From positions 1-64,000 of the forward strand of contig JAMYHX010000175.1 of assembly GCA_025529335.1 (NCBI GenBank): a stretch of 64,000 nt of DNA, given 5' to 3'. The stretch's first letter is position 1, and the number at the start of each line of letters is the position of its first letter. Shown here one piece after another: positions 46,001 through 57,408 of the stretch. The translations under genes were made by a program, and so were the position numbers. The notes beneath the pieces were generated by a model. That model had not been told where the DNA came from. It searched no databases and saw only the letters and a program-made list of their open reading frames with translations. The DNA is from Rhizopus sp. PT2906. Lineage: Eukaryota; Mucoromycota; Mucoromycetes; Mucorales; Rhizopodaceae.

Positions 46001-46682
46001 TGAAGGTCTTTTGAAGGGGGGGGGAGGACTTTCATTATCGTGTTTTGATTTGTAAATAAAGATACCGTATATATTTAATGCACTATTCACATCGCGATTC
46101 CAAACCGTACCGCAATATTTACACTTGAGGACAGAGTGTACTCTTCGCTTTGATCCAGTAACTGAGACGCTATTTAATTGTTTGGATTTGCACTTGTTAC
46201 AGATCTGACTCGTTAAATACTCGTCAACCGAAACAAATTCGGTTCTCCGTTGGATTGTTTGCATTTTCGTTTGATTTCTTCAGTAATACGTCTAATAGGT
46301 GCAGCTCGTTTTCCTTTCATATTCAATAAAAGAACCATTTCCGAATGCAATGATTCGCTTCCGTTGAGAGGAGGAAGGGAGGTCAGCAGAAGGTAAAGGT
46401 ACATGTTTGCTTTTGTTTGGGTTTTGGTTTTTAGCGCCATACTTTTTGCTGTTGTCAAAGGGTCTTTTAACAATTTCTTGAGTTCCTTTTTGCTTGTTGA
46501 TATACGTTTTGAACATTAATTGAATAAATTTGTTTGCGTTTGTGCAAACAAAGAAGGGAACCCCTGATCGACAGCTAATGGGCCCTTAATGAATGTCACA
46601 TTGACTATATAGTTTACATACCTTTCCCTTTGTTTCGCTTTGCCTTTGAAGGCGGAGAGTCATCGTCTTTCTTTCGCTTCAT
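45992..46682 (-). pseudogene. Fanzor (eukaryotic TnpB/OrfB-like nuclease) relic, frameshifted
   Basis: The C-terminal half of a TnpB-family protein, spread over three frames. 46264-45992 carries VDEYLTSQICNKCKSKQLNS, HSVLKCKYCGTVWNRDVNSA: the four-Cys zinc ribbon and the RuvC-III NRDxNxA motif diagnostic of TnpB/Fanzor. Upstream, 46563-46292 reads YINKQKGTQEIVKR, SKKYGAKNQ and KRIIAFGNGSF; the link KGKRAAPIRRITEEIKRK lies in a third frame (about 46330-46265). At least two frameshifts are therefore needed. A basic first exon (46682-46622, MKRKKDDDSPPSKAKRNKGK, NLS-like) splices in phase to 46563. The N-terminal wedge/REC-like region and the RuvC-I Asp are missing. Known Fanzors are RNA-guided DNA nucleases carried by transposons; this copy is broken. 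Confidence 0.75.
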
Positions 46683-46987
46683 ATTGAAGTAAAGAAAATA
46701 AGAAAGGGGAAAGTAACTGCGGATAGCCTTGTCATGTTAAATTAACGATCGACAACATTGTTTTTATTAATAATCATATTTTCTTTAATAGTAGAATGTT
46801 GGAATGAGGAGTTGCTCCACTTTTGACACCCTGCACATCTTACTGTGATCCTCAAAGTAGTTTTCTTTATAAAAGTGATAGCATAAGGATATTAAATTGA
46901 CACACGATGATCATGAATCATCATCTAAATATCAGGAACAGTGGCAAAAGAAATAACAGTGAAGAGGGAAACGAAGAAACACAAACC
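46683..46987. other. Intergenic between Fanzor relic and Helitron fragment
   Basis: No coding region seen. Plus-strand open frame 46907-47233 overlaps the Helitron fragment on the other strand and is not supported. Confidence 0.4.
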
Positions 46988-47245
46988 CTAATGACGTCCA
47001 TATGCTCCGTGATGAAATATCAGTACGCAATTCGTACACACGTATGCAGCATGCGCTTGACTGATACGCTGAAAGTGCTGCTCAAATCCAGTGTTTTGAC
47101 GAAGATTGTTATTGCTTCTCAAGGTAAGAACAATATCGCGGAAGCCTCTATCACTATACTCGATTGGGATAGCAGCAGCAATTTCCTCCATTGTTGGAAG
47201 GTTATGAGTGCGTCTATCGCTTCCTTCAATTAAACACATTCTCAT
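46988..47245 (-). mobile_element. Helitron-type helicase/Rep fragment
   Basis: An 85-codon frame with SDRRTHNLPTMEEIAAAIP, then RGFRDIVLTLRSNNNLR, FQRISQAHAAYVCTNCVLIF and HHGAYGRH. The order RRYNxPTxxEVAxxxP ... RDIVLxxR ... LxxIxxxHxxYDPLxYxLLFPxGxxGWH is the start of the Helitron_like_N region in fungal Helitrons; here the YDPLxY part is eroded. No flanking Helitron parts (HUH Rep, Pif1 helicase) are present, so it is an isolated remnant. Confidence 0.6.
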
Positions 47246-47280
47246 TGGATGGGCTGATAATGATGTATGGTATTTTAGTG

Positions 47281-47400
47281 ATTTAAATTTTATGTGTGTT
47301 TGTGGGTGGGGGTGTAAAATGGAGAGAAATATTACAGTGGTTTAAATTTTATGTGTGTTTGTGGGTGGGTGTAAAATGGGGAGGGGGAAGTATGTGGATT
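47281..47400. repeat. Tandem duplication, period about 60 bp
   Basis: Two copies of TTTAAATTTTATGTGTGTTTG followed by GGGTGGG...TGTAAAATGG begin at 47282 and 47341. They lie just beyond the importin-alpha stop codon and would be transcribed into its 3' UTR if that extends 100-200 nt. Confidence 0.7.
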
Positions 47401-47481
47401 TGCTTATGGCGGAAAGCAAACAAAAAGAAAAGAGGAAAGGGAGGAACAAGGGAAAGAGAAATAAAAAGAAATCAAAAGGAT

Positions 47482-49232
47482 TTAAGGACCAAAGTTGAAA
47501 CCACCTTGAGGAACGTTTTGATGGAAGGTGAATGATTGAGGAACAGTCTCTTCAGCCATTTGTTCTTCATTCTCTTGAGCAAAGTATCTGTCAATGATAT
47601 CAAATGCCTTCTTGTATATTTCATTGTTTTCATGCTGTTGCAATTGGTGAATGATGTCCATACCACCACACTCTTCAATGAAAGCTGCATAGCGATTGAT
47701 GCCTTCAGGATCATTAGGACGCTCTTGTTCTCCAATCTTCAAAATGTTTTCTAAACCATCTAAAGCAACTTGAATCATCTTGTTTTCAGTAGTCATCAAC
47801 ATGTCACAAAGTGGCTTGATGACACCTTGAGAGACTAAATAGTGGATCTGAGAAGGCTTATTAAGACCTCCTGATGTTGCATTTACAATAGCCCAACAAG
47901 CCTCCTTCTTTGTCTTGAAATCAGCAGTCTGCAAGATCTGAACAAGGGCAGGGATAATATTGGCTTCAATAACAGCATCAATTTGGGCAATGTTACCAGC
48001 AGTGATGTTGGAAATAGTCCAACATGCTTCCTTTCTGATAGCCTCCTTATGACTGGATAAGAGAGACAAGAGAGCAGGCAAAGCACCGCAATTGATGACA
48101 ACCTGAGTTTGCATATCGCTACCAGTAACAATGTTACCAACCGAACGAAGAGCAGGAGTTTGAACGGAGGTTGAAGGGTGCATCAAGAGTTCAACAAGTC
48201 GGCGACAAACACCTGATTCGATCACCACCTGAATTTTGTCACTGAATCCATCAGACAAATAAGAGAGTGCCCAACATGAATCTATCAGGACTTCCTCATC
48301 TGCAGAATAAATCAACTTGGCAAGCATAGGAAGAGCAGGCACAACAGCTTCCCACTTTGGTTGGGGATTCTTTCCGCGGCAGAGGTTAGAGAGAGTCCAT
48401 GTGGCGTTACGAAGCATGGAGAGCTTGTTGTTTTCGTTCAAAATGGATAAAAGAGGTGGAAGTGCTCCTTGATCCAAAACGTAATCACGACAGAGAGCAC
48501 TATCACCAGCAACATTACCAAGAGCCCATACAGCCTAAAATGGATACTTAACCACAACATATAAAAATTAAAAATCACTCTTACCTGTTCTCTGACATCA
48601 GGAACTGGACTTGAAAGTAACTCAATGAAAATGGGTACAGCACCAGCTTCGATGACAACCTTTGTTTGGTCAGAGGTACCTGAGGCAATGTTGGTTAAAG
48701 CCCAAGCAGCTTCAAACTGTATAAATGGTGAGTTCTTCCTTATATTTTCTTTTATTTTTTATTTTTTACCTGCAATAAGCTATGAGGAGATCTCAGGAAC
48801 TCAACAAATTTAGGAACAACACCAGTAGCAATGACATCCTTAATAGGTGGATTACGTTCTTTGGACAGCAATTTTCTAAACTTGGTGGTAGCATCATACT
48901 GCTTTTCGACATCATTGGAATTGACAGCCTCGATCAAGATCAACAAGTTGGAGTGTAACTGACAATTACAATAGATATTAGCAACACATTAAAAACAAAC
49001 AAAAAAAACTTATGCTTACGTTTGTATCATCCTCAACTTCAACTTCTTCTTCGCTGTCAGACATGGACGCGGTAGGTATATTCATATTACGACGCTTGGT
49101 CAAGTTCTCCTCACGTTTTTGTTTTCTAATCTCTACCGAGTGCTGTTGTCTACGGTTTCTGACTGAGTCGACGCCAAAGGCATCCTTATTTTTGAAATTA
49201 TTCTTTCGTTGATCTGCTGCGACTTTGTCCAT
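47482..49232 (-). CDS. SRP1: Importin subunit alpha (karyopherin alpha, SRP1)
   Basis: Four exons, 49232-49020, 48958-48770, 48716-48585 and 48534-47482, encode 528 aa in phase, the family norm. The N-terminal importin-beta-binding domain is basic (RRQQHSVEIRKQKREENLTK, RRN), followed by an acidic linker (SDSEEEVEVEDD). About ten armadillo repeats follow, with the NLS-binding Trp/Asn ladder visible in WALTNIASG, WALGNVAGD, WTLSNLCRG, WALSYLSDG, WTISNITAG and WAIVNATSG. The C-terminal export-receptor-binding segment is acidic, ending GGFNFGP. It binds classical NLS cargo and delivers it with importin beta through the nuclear pore. Start chosen at 49232 (MDKVAADQRK); an upstream in-frame ATG at 49286 lacks family similarity. 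Confidence 0.95.
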
Positions 49233-51896
49233 TTTATTACGAATACCAAATAGAAGGGGGAAAGAAAAAAAAGTTTTGATACACACCCAAAATAGGCTGA
49301 GGTTAAAACGTGGACTGCTAAATTAAAAAAAAAAAGAATTTCGCCATGAGTACGCAGCCAAAGAGCATCTGTTGTTTCCATAAATAATCTCCTGGACAAA
49401 GTGAGCAACATAGCTTAAGGATACAGGTGGAACCCTGTGATATGGGATTACTCTGAATAGAAATCTCTAATAGCTAGACTGCAAGATTTGCAATCGGGCC
49501 CCACTCTGTCAAAGCTCTTTTGTTTATGTCGATGTTCTTTCACTTTGTCGTCCCAAGTTATCCATTTATTCTTTCGATACGCATGACACGTTCAATACAT
49601 CCCTCTAGTGCGTTCACTCAGACATACATTATGGAGTGCCTCCATAGGGCTAGTTGATTATGCCTCACGAACTCGCCGCCTTGGAGTCTTTTGTTTTTTA
49701 TGCCCTTAATTTCCTGTAACGTATGCTGGTTGTTGCGTTTCAACGTTGATATACTGAGTAAAAGAGTTTAATATATAGTCTTCTAGTTATACAGCACACA
49801 TTGCAGCATTGTTATCAACGTCTTCATAAAGATTTTCAATTTGACATTGGGTAAGAATAGATTGAGTTAATAAGGAAAAGTAAATGCCTTGTTTTATATT
49901 CATAATGGTTATTATTAGATCAATGTCAAAAATTCTACTTGTAAATGTTATCTTGTTAATTTATAAAAGTACGCTTTAGGCAACTACACTAATTACCAAC
50001 TAGTGTAAAACTCCTATACCACCACACAGCAACTAATGAAGGGAGGCTGGTATTGTATATCATCCATCAAAATCTATGAGACGAGATTGAGATAATACTA
50101 AGAACTCAATGAGACCTAGGAACTAGATACAGAAAGCACAACACTGACTCTTTTCGCGAAATGCAGTAAAAAGAGATTGCTGTAATCCTTGTCACCTAAT
50201 ATGGTCAGATAAACTTATTTCAGAAACTATTCGTGCATATTACAATCAGCACTTTAGTTGATTTTCTATGTCTTCTTTAGTGTTTAAAAGACAACGTGTA
50301 ATAATTTATAAAATAAATGTGGTCAACACTTAATAACACACGTAACTGAAAAAGTCGTTAGCGACGTTATATACATAGTTTGATCTTGACTTCTTTTTCT
50401 CTTATAAACTCTCTCTTAATGTAAGTATTTAATATCAGTTTAATAACTGATTTACTAATCATTTCTTTTTTCATTCTTTTGGTTCCGATGGGCTCTCTTT
50501 TATTATTAGTGTGCGAATAATTTGCGAATAAAGTGTAAGCGTAACAATGAATTAGAGCCAAGACCAAGAGCAATGCAGCTCAATTAGTCAAGTAAAAGTC
50601 GATAACTTTATGAATATTTTATGTTGATAAGGGCGCCATGCATTTTGACATCTAGTTCCACTCGCGAGTGGAAGAGAAACTTTTTTGTGTTATCCATTTT
50701 AATATGTGTAGAAACAATCTCGTACGATAATATCAAGGTAGATAGATACGACGATTTTGACAGATAAACATGGTTGGGGGAAAACCGTTTCATGGGGGCG
50801 ATAAGCTGCTATGTATCTATGAGAAGGACTCCAGGTATTCTTCCTTTCTTTAGTTGAATCCTATAGGATATCAAATATTGCCTCAAATTACCTCATAACA
50901 GTGCCAATATCGTTGGGTGGAAATTGTATCAATTTGATAGATTGACTTAATTCCTCAATAAGTGACAGTACCAGCAAAGGCAGATTAAGCTCATAATCAG
51001 TCATATCCAGCTGAATTATTATGCTTTGTTTCAAAGTAGTCGCTATTGTTCCTATCTTTGCTTTGCCTATACTTTTTCCGCAGCTATCTGAGTTCCATAG
51101 CACTTTATGTCTAGCTTCTTGAAAACGAGCTTTTCTCAGTCCATTTGTGCCATTACTGACTAATAAATTAAAACATTGCTTCCTTTTCATTTGATTATTA
51201 TGTTCATAATGGAGCAATGTAGGCTAGGGAAATATGTAAAAAGCCCAGAAATAAAAACGAAGCGCCAAGAGAGAAATCATAAGAACCCGTGACAAGCGAT
51301 AACCATCGGGAAAAAAAAAGCTACAAATCGTTTAGACGGACTACAGGAGAATGTGAATTATTAGGTCCCATTGGACTTGTGTAATACAAACAATATTGAT
51401 AACCAACAACATGTATATTTCCTCGAAAAAATAAATAGCCTAGCAACATTAATGCTTGTATACTAATATATATTGTTTAATTGCATATTGATAAATAATA
51501 GCTGCTGATTAAAGTTTAAATACACATATACAGGCAAACCGACTCTCTATAAGTGTGTAACGACGTTCCGTTTAAAATATCTCATTGATAAATAGCTCTT
51601 TATAAGAGTAGTTTGTTTTAGTACGACAATTATTGTAGCTACTGTATCTATGGTTACTGTTTCCATGGATACTATTGATTGTTTTGATAGTATAGCCCCC
51701 CCATGTTTGTTTCGGCAGTGTAACTTTGATAAGATTATATATCGAAAATACAGTATAATGATTGGCCTATTTTTATCCTTATCACTCTTCATATAAAAAA
51801 TCCCGCTAATCTCCTTTAGTTACATAGATGCACATTTATATATAAAAAGCATATTTGAAATTACATTTCTTTCCTTTATTCAATTTATAAAAAGCA
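49233..51896. other. Gene-poor tract between importin alpha and CofD-like gene
   Basis: No supported gene. An unbroken minus-strand frame at 51217-50888 (109 codons; SNGTNGLRKARFQEARHKVL, then LLVLSLIEELSQSIKL) resembles old coding DNA but no family is recognised, and the sequence beyond it is broken by stops. A sequence near 49430 (CAGGTGGAACCCTGTG) recalls a DNA-transposon terminus without a visible partner. A small inverted pair ACACTA/TAGTGT lies at 49986-50006. The importin promoter is at the left edge, the CofD-like promoter (ATATAAAAAATCC, 51791) at the right edge. Confidence 0.4.
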
Positions 51897-53413
51897 ATGA
51901 CGTCGAGTTTTGTCGTATTCTCTGGTGGATCTGCCTGCAATCACATTTTGAAAGCATTTCATAACAATGCTAATGATGACCAAGTGAGCTACATACTTGG
52001 CATCAGTGATAATGGAGGATCAACGGTAATATTCTTTATTTGGTTTAAATAGCCAATGACTCATCCAATTTACACAGAGTGAAATCCTTAGAGTCTTGGG
52101 TGGCCCCAGTGTGGGTGATTTAAGATCAAGACTGTTGAAATTAATTGATATATTTCACAATAACCAAGATCAAGAAATGATTGCTATAAAAAACTTGCTA
52201 AGCTATCGTTTACCTATGAATGGAAAAGATGAGTGGTCGTTGATCACAGAAGGCAGACACAAGTAAAAGAAACCTTGTGTTGAATCCAAAAAAAATAGGA
52301 GCTCATGCTTAAATTTCCTATAGAATTTGGAACAACATTTCCGTCGAAAAAAAGGAAGCCATTCGAGGATTCTTAACCTTATTTGATTTTGAAATCCTAA
52401 AAAGAGCCCATAAACGATTCAACTTTTGCAATGGAAGTATAGGAAATTTTTTCCTTAGTGGGGCAAGGATATTCACTGGATCATTAGAAGCTGCTATCTT
52501 TTTGTTTGCATCCATCATTGGCGTACCAAATAACCTTGTTATACCAGTCATCAATACCAATCAAACAGCGACTATTGCAGCCACCTTGGTCAACGGACAG
52601 ACATTGATCGGCCAATGTGAGATATCACACCCACCTTTGACCACAAACAGCGCAACAATGAAGAGAAAGATGAACCCTATCGATATCTTTACTTCACTAG
52701 AACAAGAATCTTTTATCATACATCAACATGAAAAAGATGAAAGTTCAAACCTATTCTTTTCAAAACAAGTCAATGAAAAACTAGATTCACCGATTCAAAG
52801 GATATATTATATCAATGAATATGGACAAGAGATCTTTCCAGTGCCTAGCTCAAAGGTCATAAGTCAGTTATCAAACAAGGAAACACTCATCTATTCTATT
52901 GGGTCACTCTATACCTCATTAATACCATCGTTGGTGCTAAGGAATATTGGAAACGCAATTGCACAATCACAAAGCCTAAAGTACAAAATAGTCTTACTCA
53001 ATGGCTCCAACGATCGTGAAACATGTGATTACACTGCCCTAGACTTTATTTATGCTATCACAAATGCACTTAATGAAAGTCAGCGCATTGATGCCCGTCG
53101 TGCATTTTATGATCATCCAGAACATTACAACAGCAGCAATAACAATAGCACTGATGCAAGTACTGTCAACAGTATATGCACACCACCCTCTTCTTACCCA
53201 CCTTTCCCCGATCATCTATTCTATCCAAGTTCGATTTCAACCTTTATTACCCATATGATCTATTTGGATAATACGACCATACATGTTGATGTAGAGGCTA
53301 TTGAAAGATTAGGTATTCGATGTATCCCCATTAAAGGCTCTCTGTCAGATACGGGTGAGCCAATTTACCTTGAATCTGCCCTATCCGAAACTATTCATCA
53401 ACTTGTCATGTAA
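51897..53413 (+). CDS. CofD/UPF0052 (YvcK-like) family protein
   Basis: Three exons, 51897-52025, 52078-52262 and 52324-53413, give 467 aa in phase. Rossmann-like CofD fold marks: FVVFSGGSACNHILKAF at the N-terminus (nucleotide-binding GG), LGISDNGGST spanning the first intron, VLGGPSVGDLRSRLLKL, FNFCNGSIGNFFLSGARI, and LIYSIGSLYTSLIPSLVLRN. Bacterial relatives are 2-phospho-L-lactate transferase CofD and the gluconeogenesis/cell-shape factor YvcK; fungal homologues (for example yeast YNL011C) are uncharacterised. A low-complexity Asn/Ser/Pro insert lies near residues 390-420 (NSSNNNSTDAS). The biochemical role in fungi is unknown; the family call rests on the motif order. Confidence 0.82.
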
Positions 53414-53589
53414 ATATTTCCTTCATTTCATTTACACAAAATTATATTCCCTCATAATAAATCACACGCAAAATCTGGCATTTCTTTTCTTTAAGGTTTA
53501 TTATGATCTCATTCCCCATCTGTAAACAAAATTAACTTTAAATAGTAAGAAAGAAAGGGGGGAAAAACAGCATTCTCCTTTATAGAGTT

Positions 53590-53760
53590 CTCTCTCCCCT
53601 GACTTTATAAGTGCTAATATACTTAACAACAGAATGGATCAAAGATTAAATATCTCGTTTTCTGTCTATAATCAAATGGTGAATGTATCTTGTGCTTACA
53701 CAATACACATTGGCTTTCTTGTATCATATCATCACATCAGCGAATGATCTTGACGGAGTC
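53590..53760 (-). pseudogene. Degenerate second copy of a P450 3' end
   Basis: Compared with 54490-54630 (3' end of the P450 pseudogene), the same succession is seen: CTCCC(C)TGACTTTATAAGTGC against CTCCCGACTTTGTAAATGC, ATTAAATATCTCGTTTTC against GTTAAATATTTCGTTTTC, AAATGGTGAATG against AAATGGTCAGCA, and GCTTACACAATACACAT against ACTTACACACATATACGCAT. This is a decayed tandem duplicate; no coding remains. Confidence 0.5.
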
Positions 53761-54399
53761 ACAAAAATGCCTTGTAAAAGGTCAGTGTAGGCTCTGTAAC
53801 AAGTGATTTCTTTGCAAAATTAATCATCATAATCATGGCTGTCTCCCTGATGTTTGTCTCGATAGCGTAGTACTTCATTTTGCAAAAGAAGGATTAAAGA
53901 ACCAGATATGGCAATAATACTCTATCAGAGACTATTGTGCCCTGAGAAAATAGTTTAATAGTTAACAATCATCGCACGTATGTGTATGACCAAATCAAAT
54001 TTAAATCAAAATATGACCGAATCAGAGCGTGCAGCAAATTCAAAACGGCCCCCTCGGAGCAATTCAAATAACTTTGATCACTGACTTAGCGTTGTCCCAT
54101 GTCAGTAGATGATAGAAGAGGGCTTAAAGGATAATAGAACTGAAATTACCGGATGCATTTAAAAGTTAAAGACTGTCAAAGTATTCATAAACCAATAAGC
54201 CATGTATTGTCCTTTCTTCTTTTATTTCTTTAATGGTAGGCTTATGTGAATCCCCACTGCTACCCATATGTCAAACATGTTAATGTATATGGTTTTATGC
54301 CCGGAAAGTTACAAAGACATACTCCCTTTTTAAGCCAAGCTTCTATATGGCCTAGTGTAACATGAATAGGCTCATTGACCATTGGTTTTTATTGAAGCA
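53761..54399. other. Intergenic, nothing seen
   Basis: No coding or RNA feature supported between the two P450 remnants; parts may be unrecognisable remains of the duplicate. Confidence 0.4.
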
Positions 54400-56507
54400 T
54401 TATTTTCTTTGCACAAAACGAGTCTTATATGGTAAAGGAACAACGGTTTCATCCTTTTCAACCCATCTATCGAGTTCTGGGTAGATCTTTTCTCCCGACT
54501 TTGTAAATGCAAGCTCAATGGTGCACTTGGCTAATAAATGGGTACAGAAGTTAAATATTTCGTTTTCAGCCTAGCACGAAAATGGTCAGCATACTTACAC
54601 ACATATACGCATCATTAGCCTTTTAATTACCATGTAAATACCAGGGCAAATACGTCTTCCCCATCCAAATGTAAACACTTCTCTGTTCTGAGTACTGCCG
54701 TTACTTGATGCATACATTGATCGATTATCATTCAGGAATCGCCCGGGTTTGAGCTTTTCAGGCTCATGGTAGAGCTTAGGGTCCATATTCATTGAAAGAC
54801 TAGTTGCAAGCAAGACGGTGCCCTTTGGAATGATGTAATCCTTGTAAACAGCTAAATAAAATATCAGGATTATACACTCTTTCCGGAAAGTAAATTCGCT
54901 TGTGATCGAAAATATATACACCCATGGTGAGAACAAAATTCATGTTGTATGAAATGTAAATTCGTCGTCGCCAAGAATATTAACAAATGGGCTCTGTCTT
55001 GGAGTTGAAATTAAGTCTTTTGACATGATGTCGTTTTATTCAAACATATTTTTCTTTATCGTCTTTTTACGCAAATAATTTTTTTATTTTATGACAACAT
55101 TATATAAAATTAATGTCAATAATTAATAAAAATACAGTACTTTAAAATATCAGTAACGCCTATTCTCCATACCATCTTCGTTGATTTTGTGAGAAACACC
55201 AAAAAGGTCACAGGACGATATCGAACTACTTCTTTGATAACGGCCATGCAGTTAGGAAGCACTTCTCATTCAGAGAATTCAGGTGCTCGACCATGTGTTT
55301 AAATAAATAAATCAACTTCTTTCGCTATCATCTTTTGTCATTCAGGATGATTACAAAGGACAGCAACAAGCCAAGCTATAGTTAGAAAGGAAGTGTCAAT
55401 GCCAGCAGCCATCAATTCATCTAAACAATTGAACGTGTGATTAAGTAAATGTTCTAATTAAACATAAAGTGTGGGGACTTATTGGTAAGAACAGTAACAC
55501 TTTGTTCATCCAGGTTCAGTGATTCTTTGATCTTGTCCAGATTTTTTATAAAACAATCTTGTTCACTTTCACGGGCGCGTTCAATAAGCATTCTACAAAG
55601 CAGACGAACAGTTTGATCCACAAAACTCCTCATCTTTTGTTTGCTTCCAGAAGAAAAAATCCACAAATGAAAGGAAAGGAAAATAAGCGCCAATATCAGA
55701 TGTGAGACTTGTATGCATGGTACATCCATCTAGATTATCAATTAGCCTCTTGTATAGTGGGTTATCTGTACTGGTGGCTTCCGGTATACCAAACAAGGTA
55801 GCTTACATGATGTTCATGGCCATAAGGCGTGTGTAATCTAGAGGGTTGATCTCAACTTCTGAGGCATCCTTGATTATCAGTTTGACAACAAATTCACTTT
55901 CTTTCTGGAGTGTGCCACTAAGACTCTCAATAGATTTTGGTGAGAGGATATTCAGAATGGCCGTTCTTGCGTTTTTCTAGGATTTACCATAGTCCGCAAA
56001 GACAATACCTCTGTTTATACTGTGTGAATGTCAAGTTGATTATATTCAGCTTTGCCTTTTTACCTTCCTCCCTCCCCATGAACATCGGTGCCAAAAGTAT
56101 AGAAGAGTCTACTGGAGGTGGCGCTTCCTTTGGTCACGAATATTTCATTGGCTGCCTCTACATCTTCAATCGACACCCAATCTTGTATTCCTATCTTGAT
56201 ATGATAAATTGACCCTAGCTCTTGATGCCACTCTGACATCTTGCGTCCAGGATTAGGAGCAAGATACGAAAAGTGACCTAGTTTAATATTATTCATCACG
56301 ATTTCTCTTTATAAAGAGTGCTTTATTACCAAGATAAAAGTATTGTCCTTTTGGTGTAGGTATATCCTTTGACCCTCCTGTCTTTTACTCTTTTTTTTTC
56401 TGAATGGCTTTCTTTGGATACCATAGGGTTGCTACACTAGCAACAGCAGTGCCTAGGATCAAAGCTGATTTCTGGTCAACTCTTTTGATGAGTGCTTCGT
56501 AGTCCAT
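54400..56507 (-). pseudogene. Cytochrome P450 pseudogene
   Basis: Most of a P450 can be read leftward through multiple lesions. It begins at 56507 (MDYEALIKRVDQKSALILG, membrane anchor) with a frame break after KKAIQKKKE, then SKDIPTPKGQYFYLG. 56287-56063 reads LAPNPGRKMSEWHQELGSIY and further; 55800-55480 IGAYFPFLSFVDFFFWKQTK, QTVRLLCRMLIERARESE. Next come the I-helix region DELMAAGIDTSFLTIAWLVA, VLCNHPE followed by TGA where Trp is expected, another stop before KEVVRYRP (ExxR), DYIIPKGTVLLATSLSMNMD, and the heme loop FGWGRRICPG near 54660-54630. The C-terminus ends LPYKTRFVQRK at 54400. Premature stops and frameshifts argue against function. Confidence 0.8.
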
Positions 56508-56570
56508 AATCAATATAGTGATCACAACACTTGAAAAAGAAGTAGTGTGGAAATGATTATTTATATCCAT

Positions 56571-57408
56571 CTCTGCTTTATGTTAATTGCTTTTTTATAC
56601 ACAAACATTTATTCATGCATACAACCATTTGTGTGCCCTGGATAATCACTGGTCGAATAGAGTAATCCATTTCACCGATTTTTTAACAAATCAGCTGCGT
56701 TCTTTACTTTCTCATGCCGTCATACAAAACACAAAGGGAACTATATAAGCTTCTTCAGGGATTTTTGTGGAGGAAAAAAATAGAAAAAAAAAAAACAGAA
56801 TTGACGACATGTAATGCATTATCTTCTCCAAGTATCTGTAGGATTGTGCTGGTAAACTGTGCATAAAAGAGGTGCTTGAGACAATAATAGTCTTTCAAAA
56901 TCGGCCCGAAGAATACAGGAACGTAGAGCCGCAGATGAAGTCAGAGAGCAGATATATGCGTAGCTCATCCATTAAGAGTTCGAGCCATGGTCTAACACTT
57001 GAGATAGAGAATGAACTGATAGATAACTATATGTTGTCGAAAAGCAGTGTGGCAGACAAAAAGTACGATCCTACAAGGCAACAGGGTAAGGTAAAGTCTT
57101 GGGATGACGGTATAGTCTTATTGGCTGGATGATATGTTAACTGCCATATTTTTCCTTCGGTGTGACTACTTGAACTTTTTATTGTAATCCTCATTAACCA
57201 AAAAGACAATTGTATATTTTATCCTTCATTGTGTTTGTTCTATGGTCTATAGTAATTATGCTAAATACGGATAATGCAGTCTACTTGCTTTACTAAGTTG
57301 GTAAACGACTTGTTCTGGTCGGTCAATGACTTTATGTAATACAGCAAACAATTTCGAAAGTCTTGTAACAGATAGGCTATCTACTTTTTATTTTATTCTA
57401 TAATACAA
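56571..57408. other. Intergenic; one unidentified 86-codon ORF
   Basis: A plus-strand frame at 56872-57132 (RPEEYRNVEPQMKSESRYMR, then EIENELIDNYMLSKSS) is hydrophilic and moderately coding-like but has no convincing start context and no recognised family; possibly another relic. A poly(A) tract lies at 56786-56797. Confidence 0.3.

Noticed and set aside
49420..49520. DNA-transposon terminal repeat (CAGGTGGAACCCTGTG)
   Set aside because: No matching inverted partner found within the following 2 kb.
50888..51217. 109-codon minus-strand ORF as a gene
   Set aside because: No recognised family, no supporting exons, and stops appear immediately downstream; described only as possible old coding DNA.
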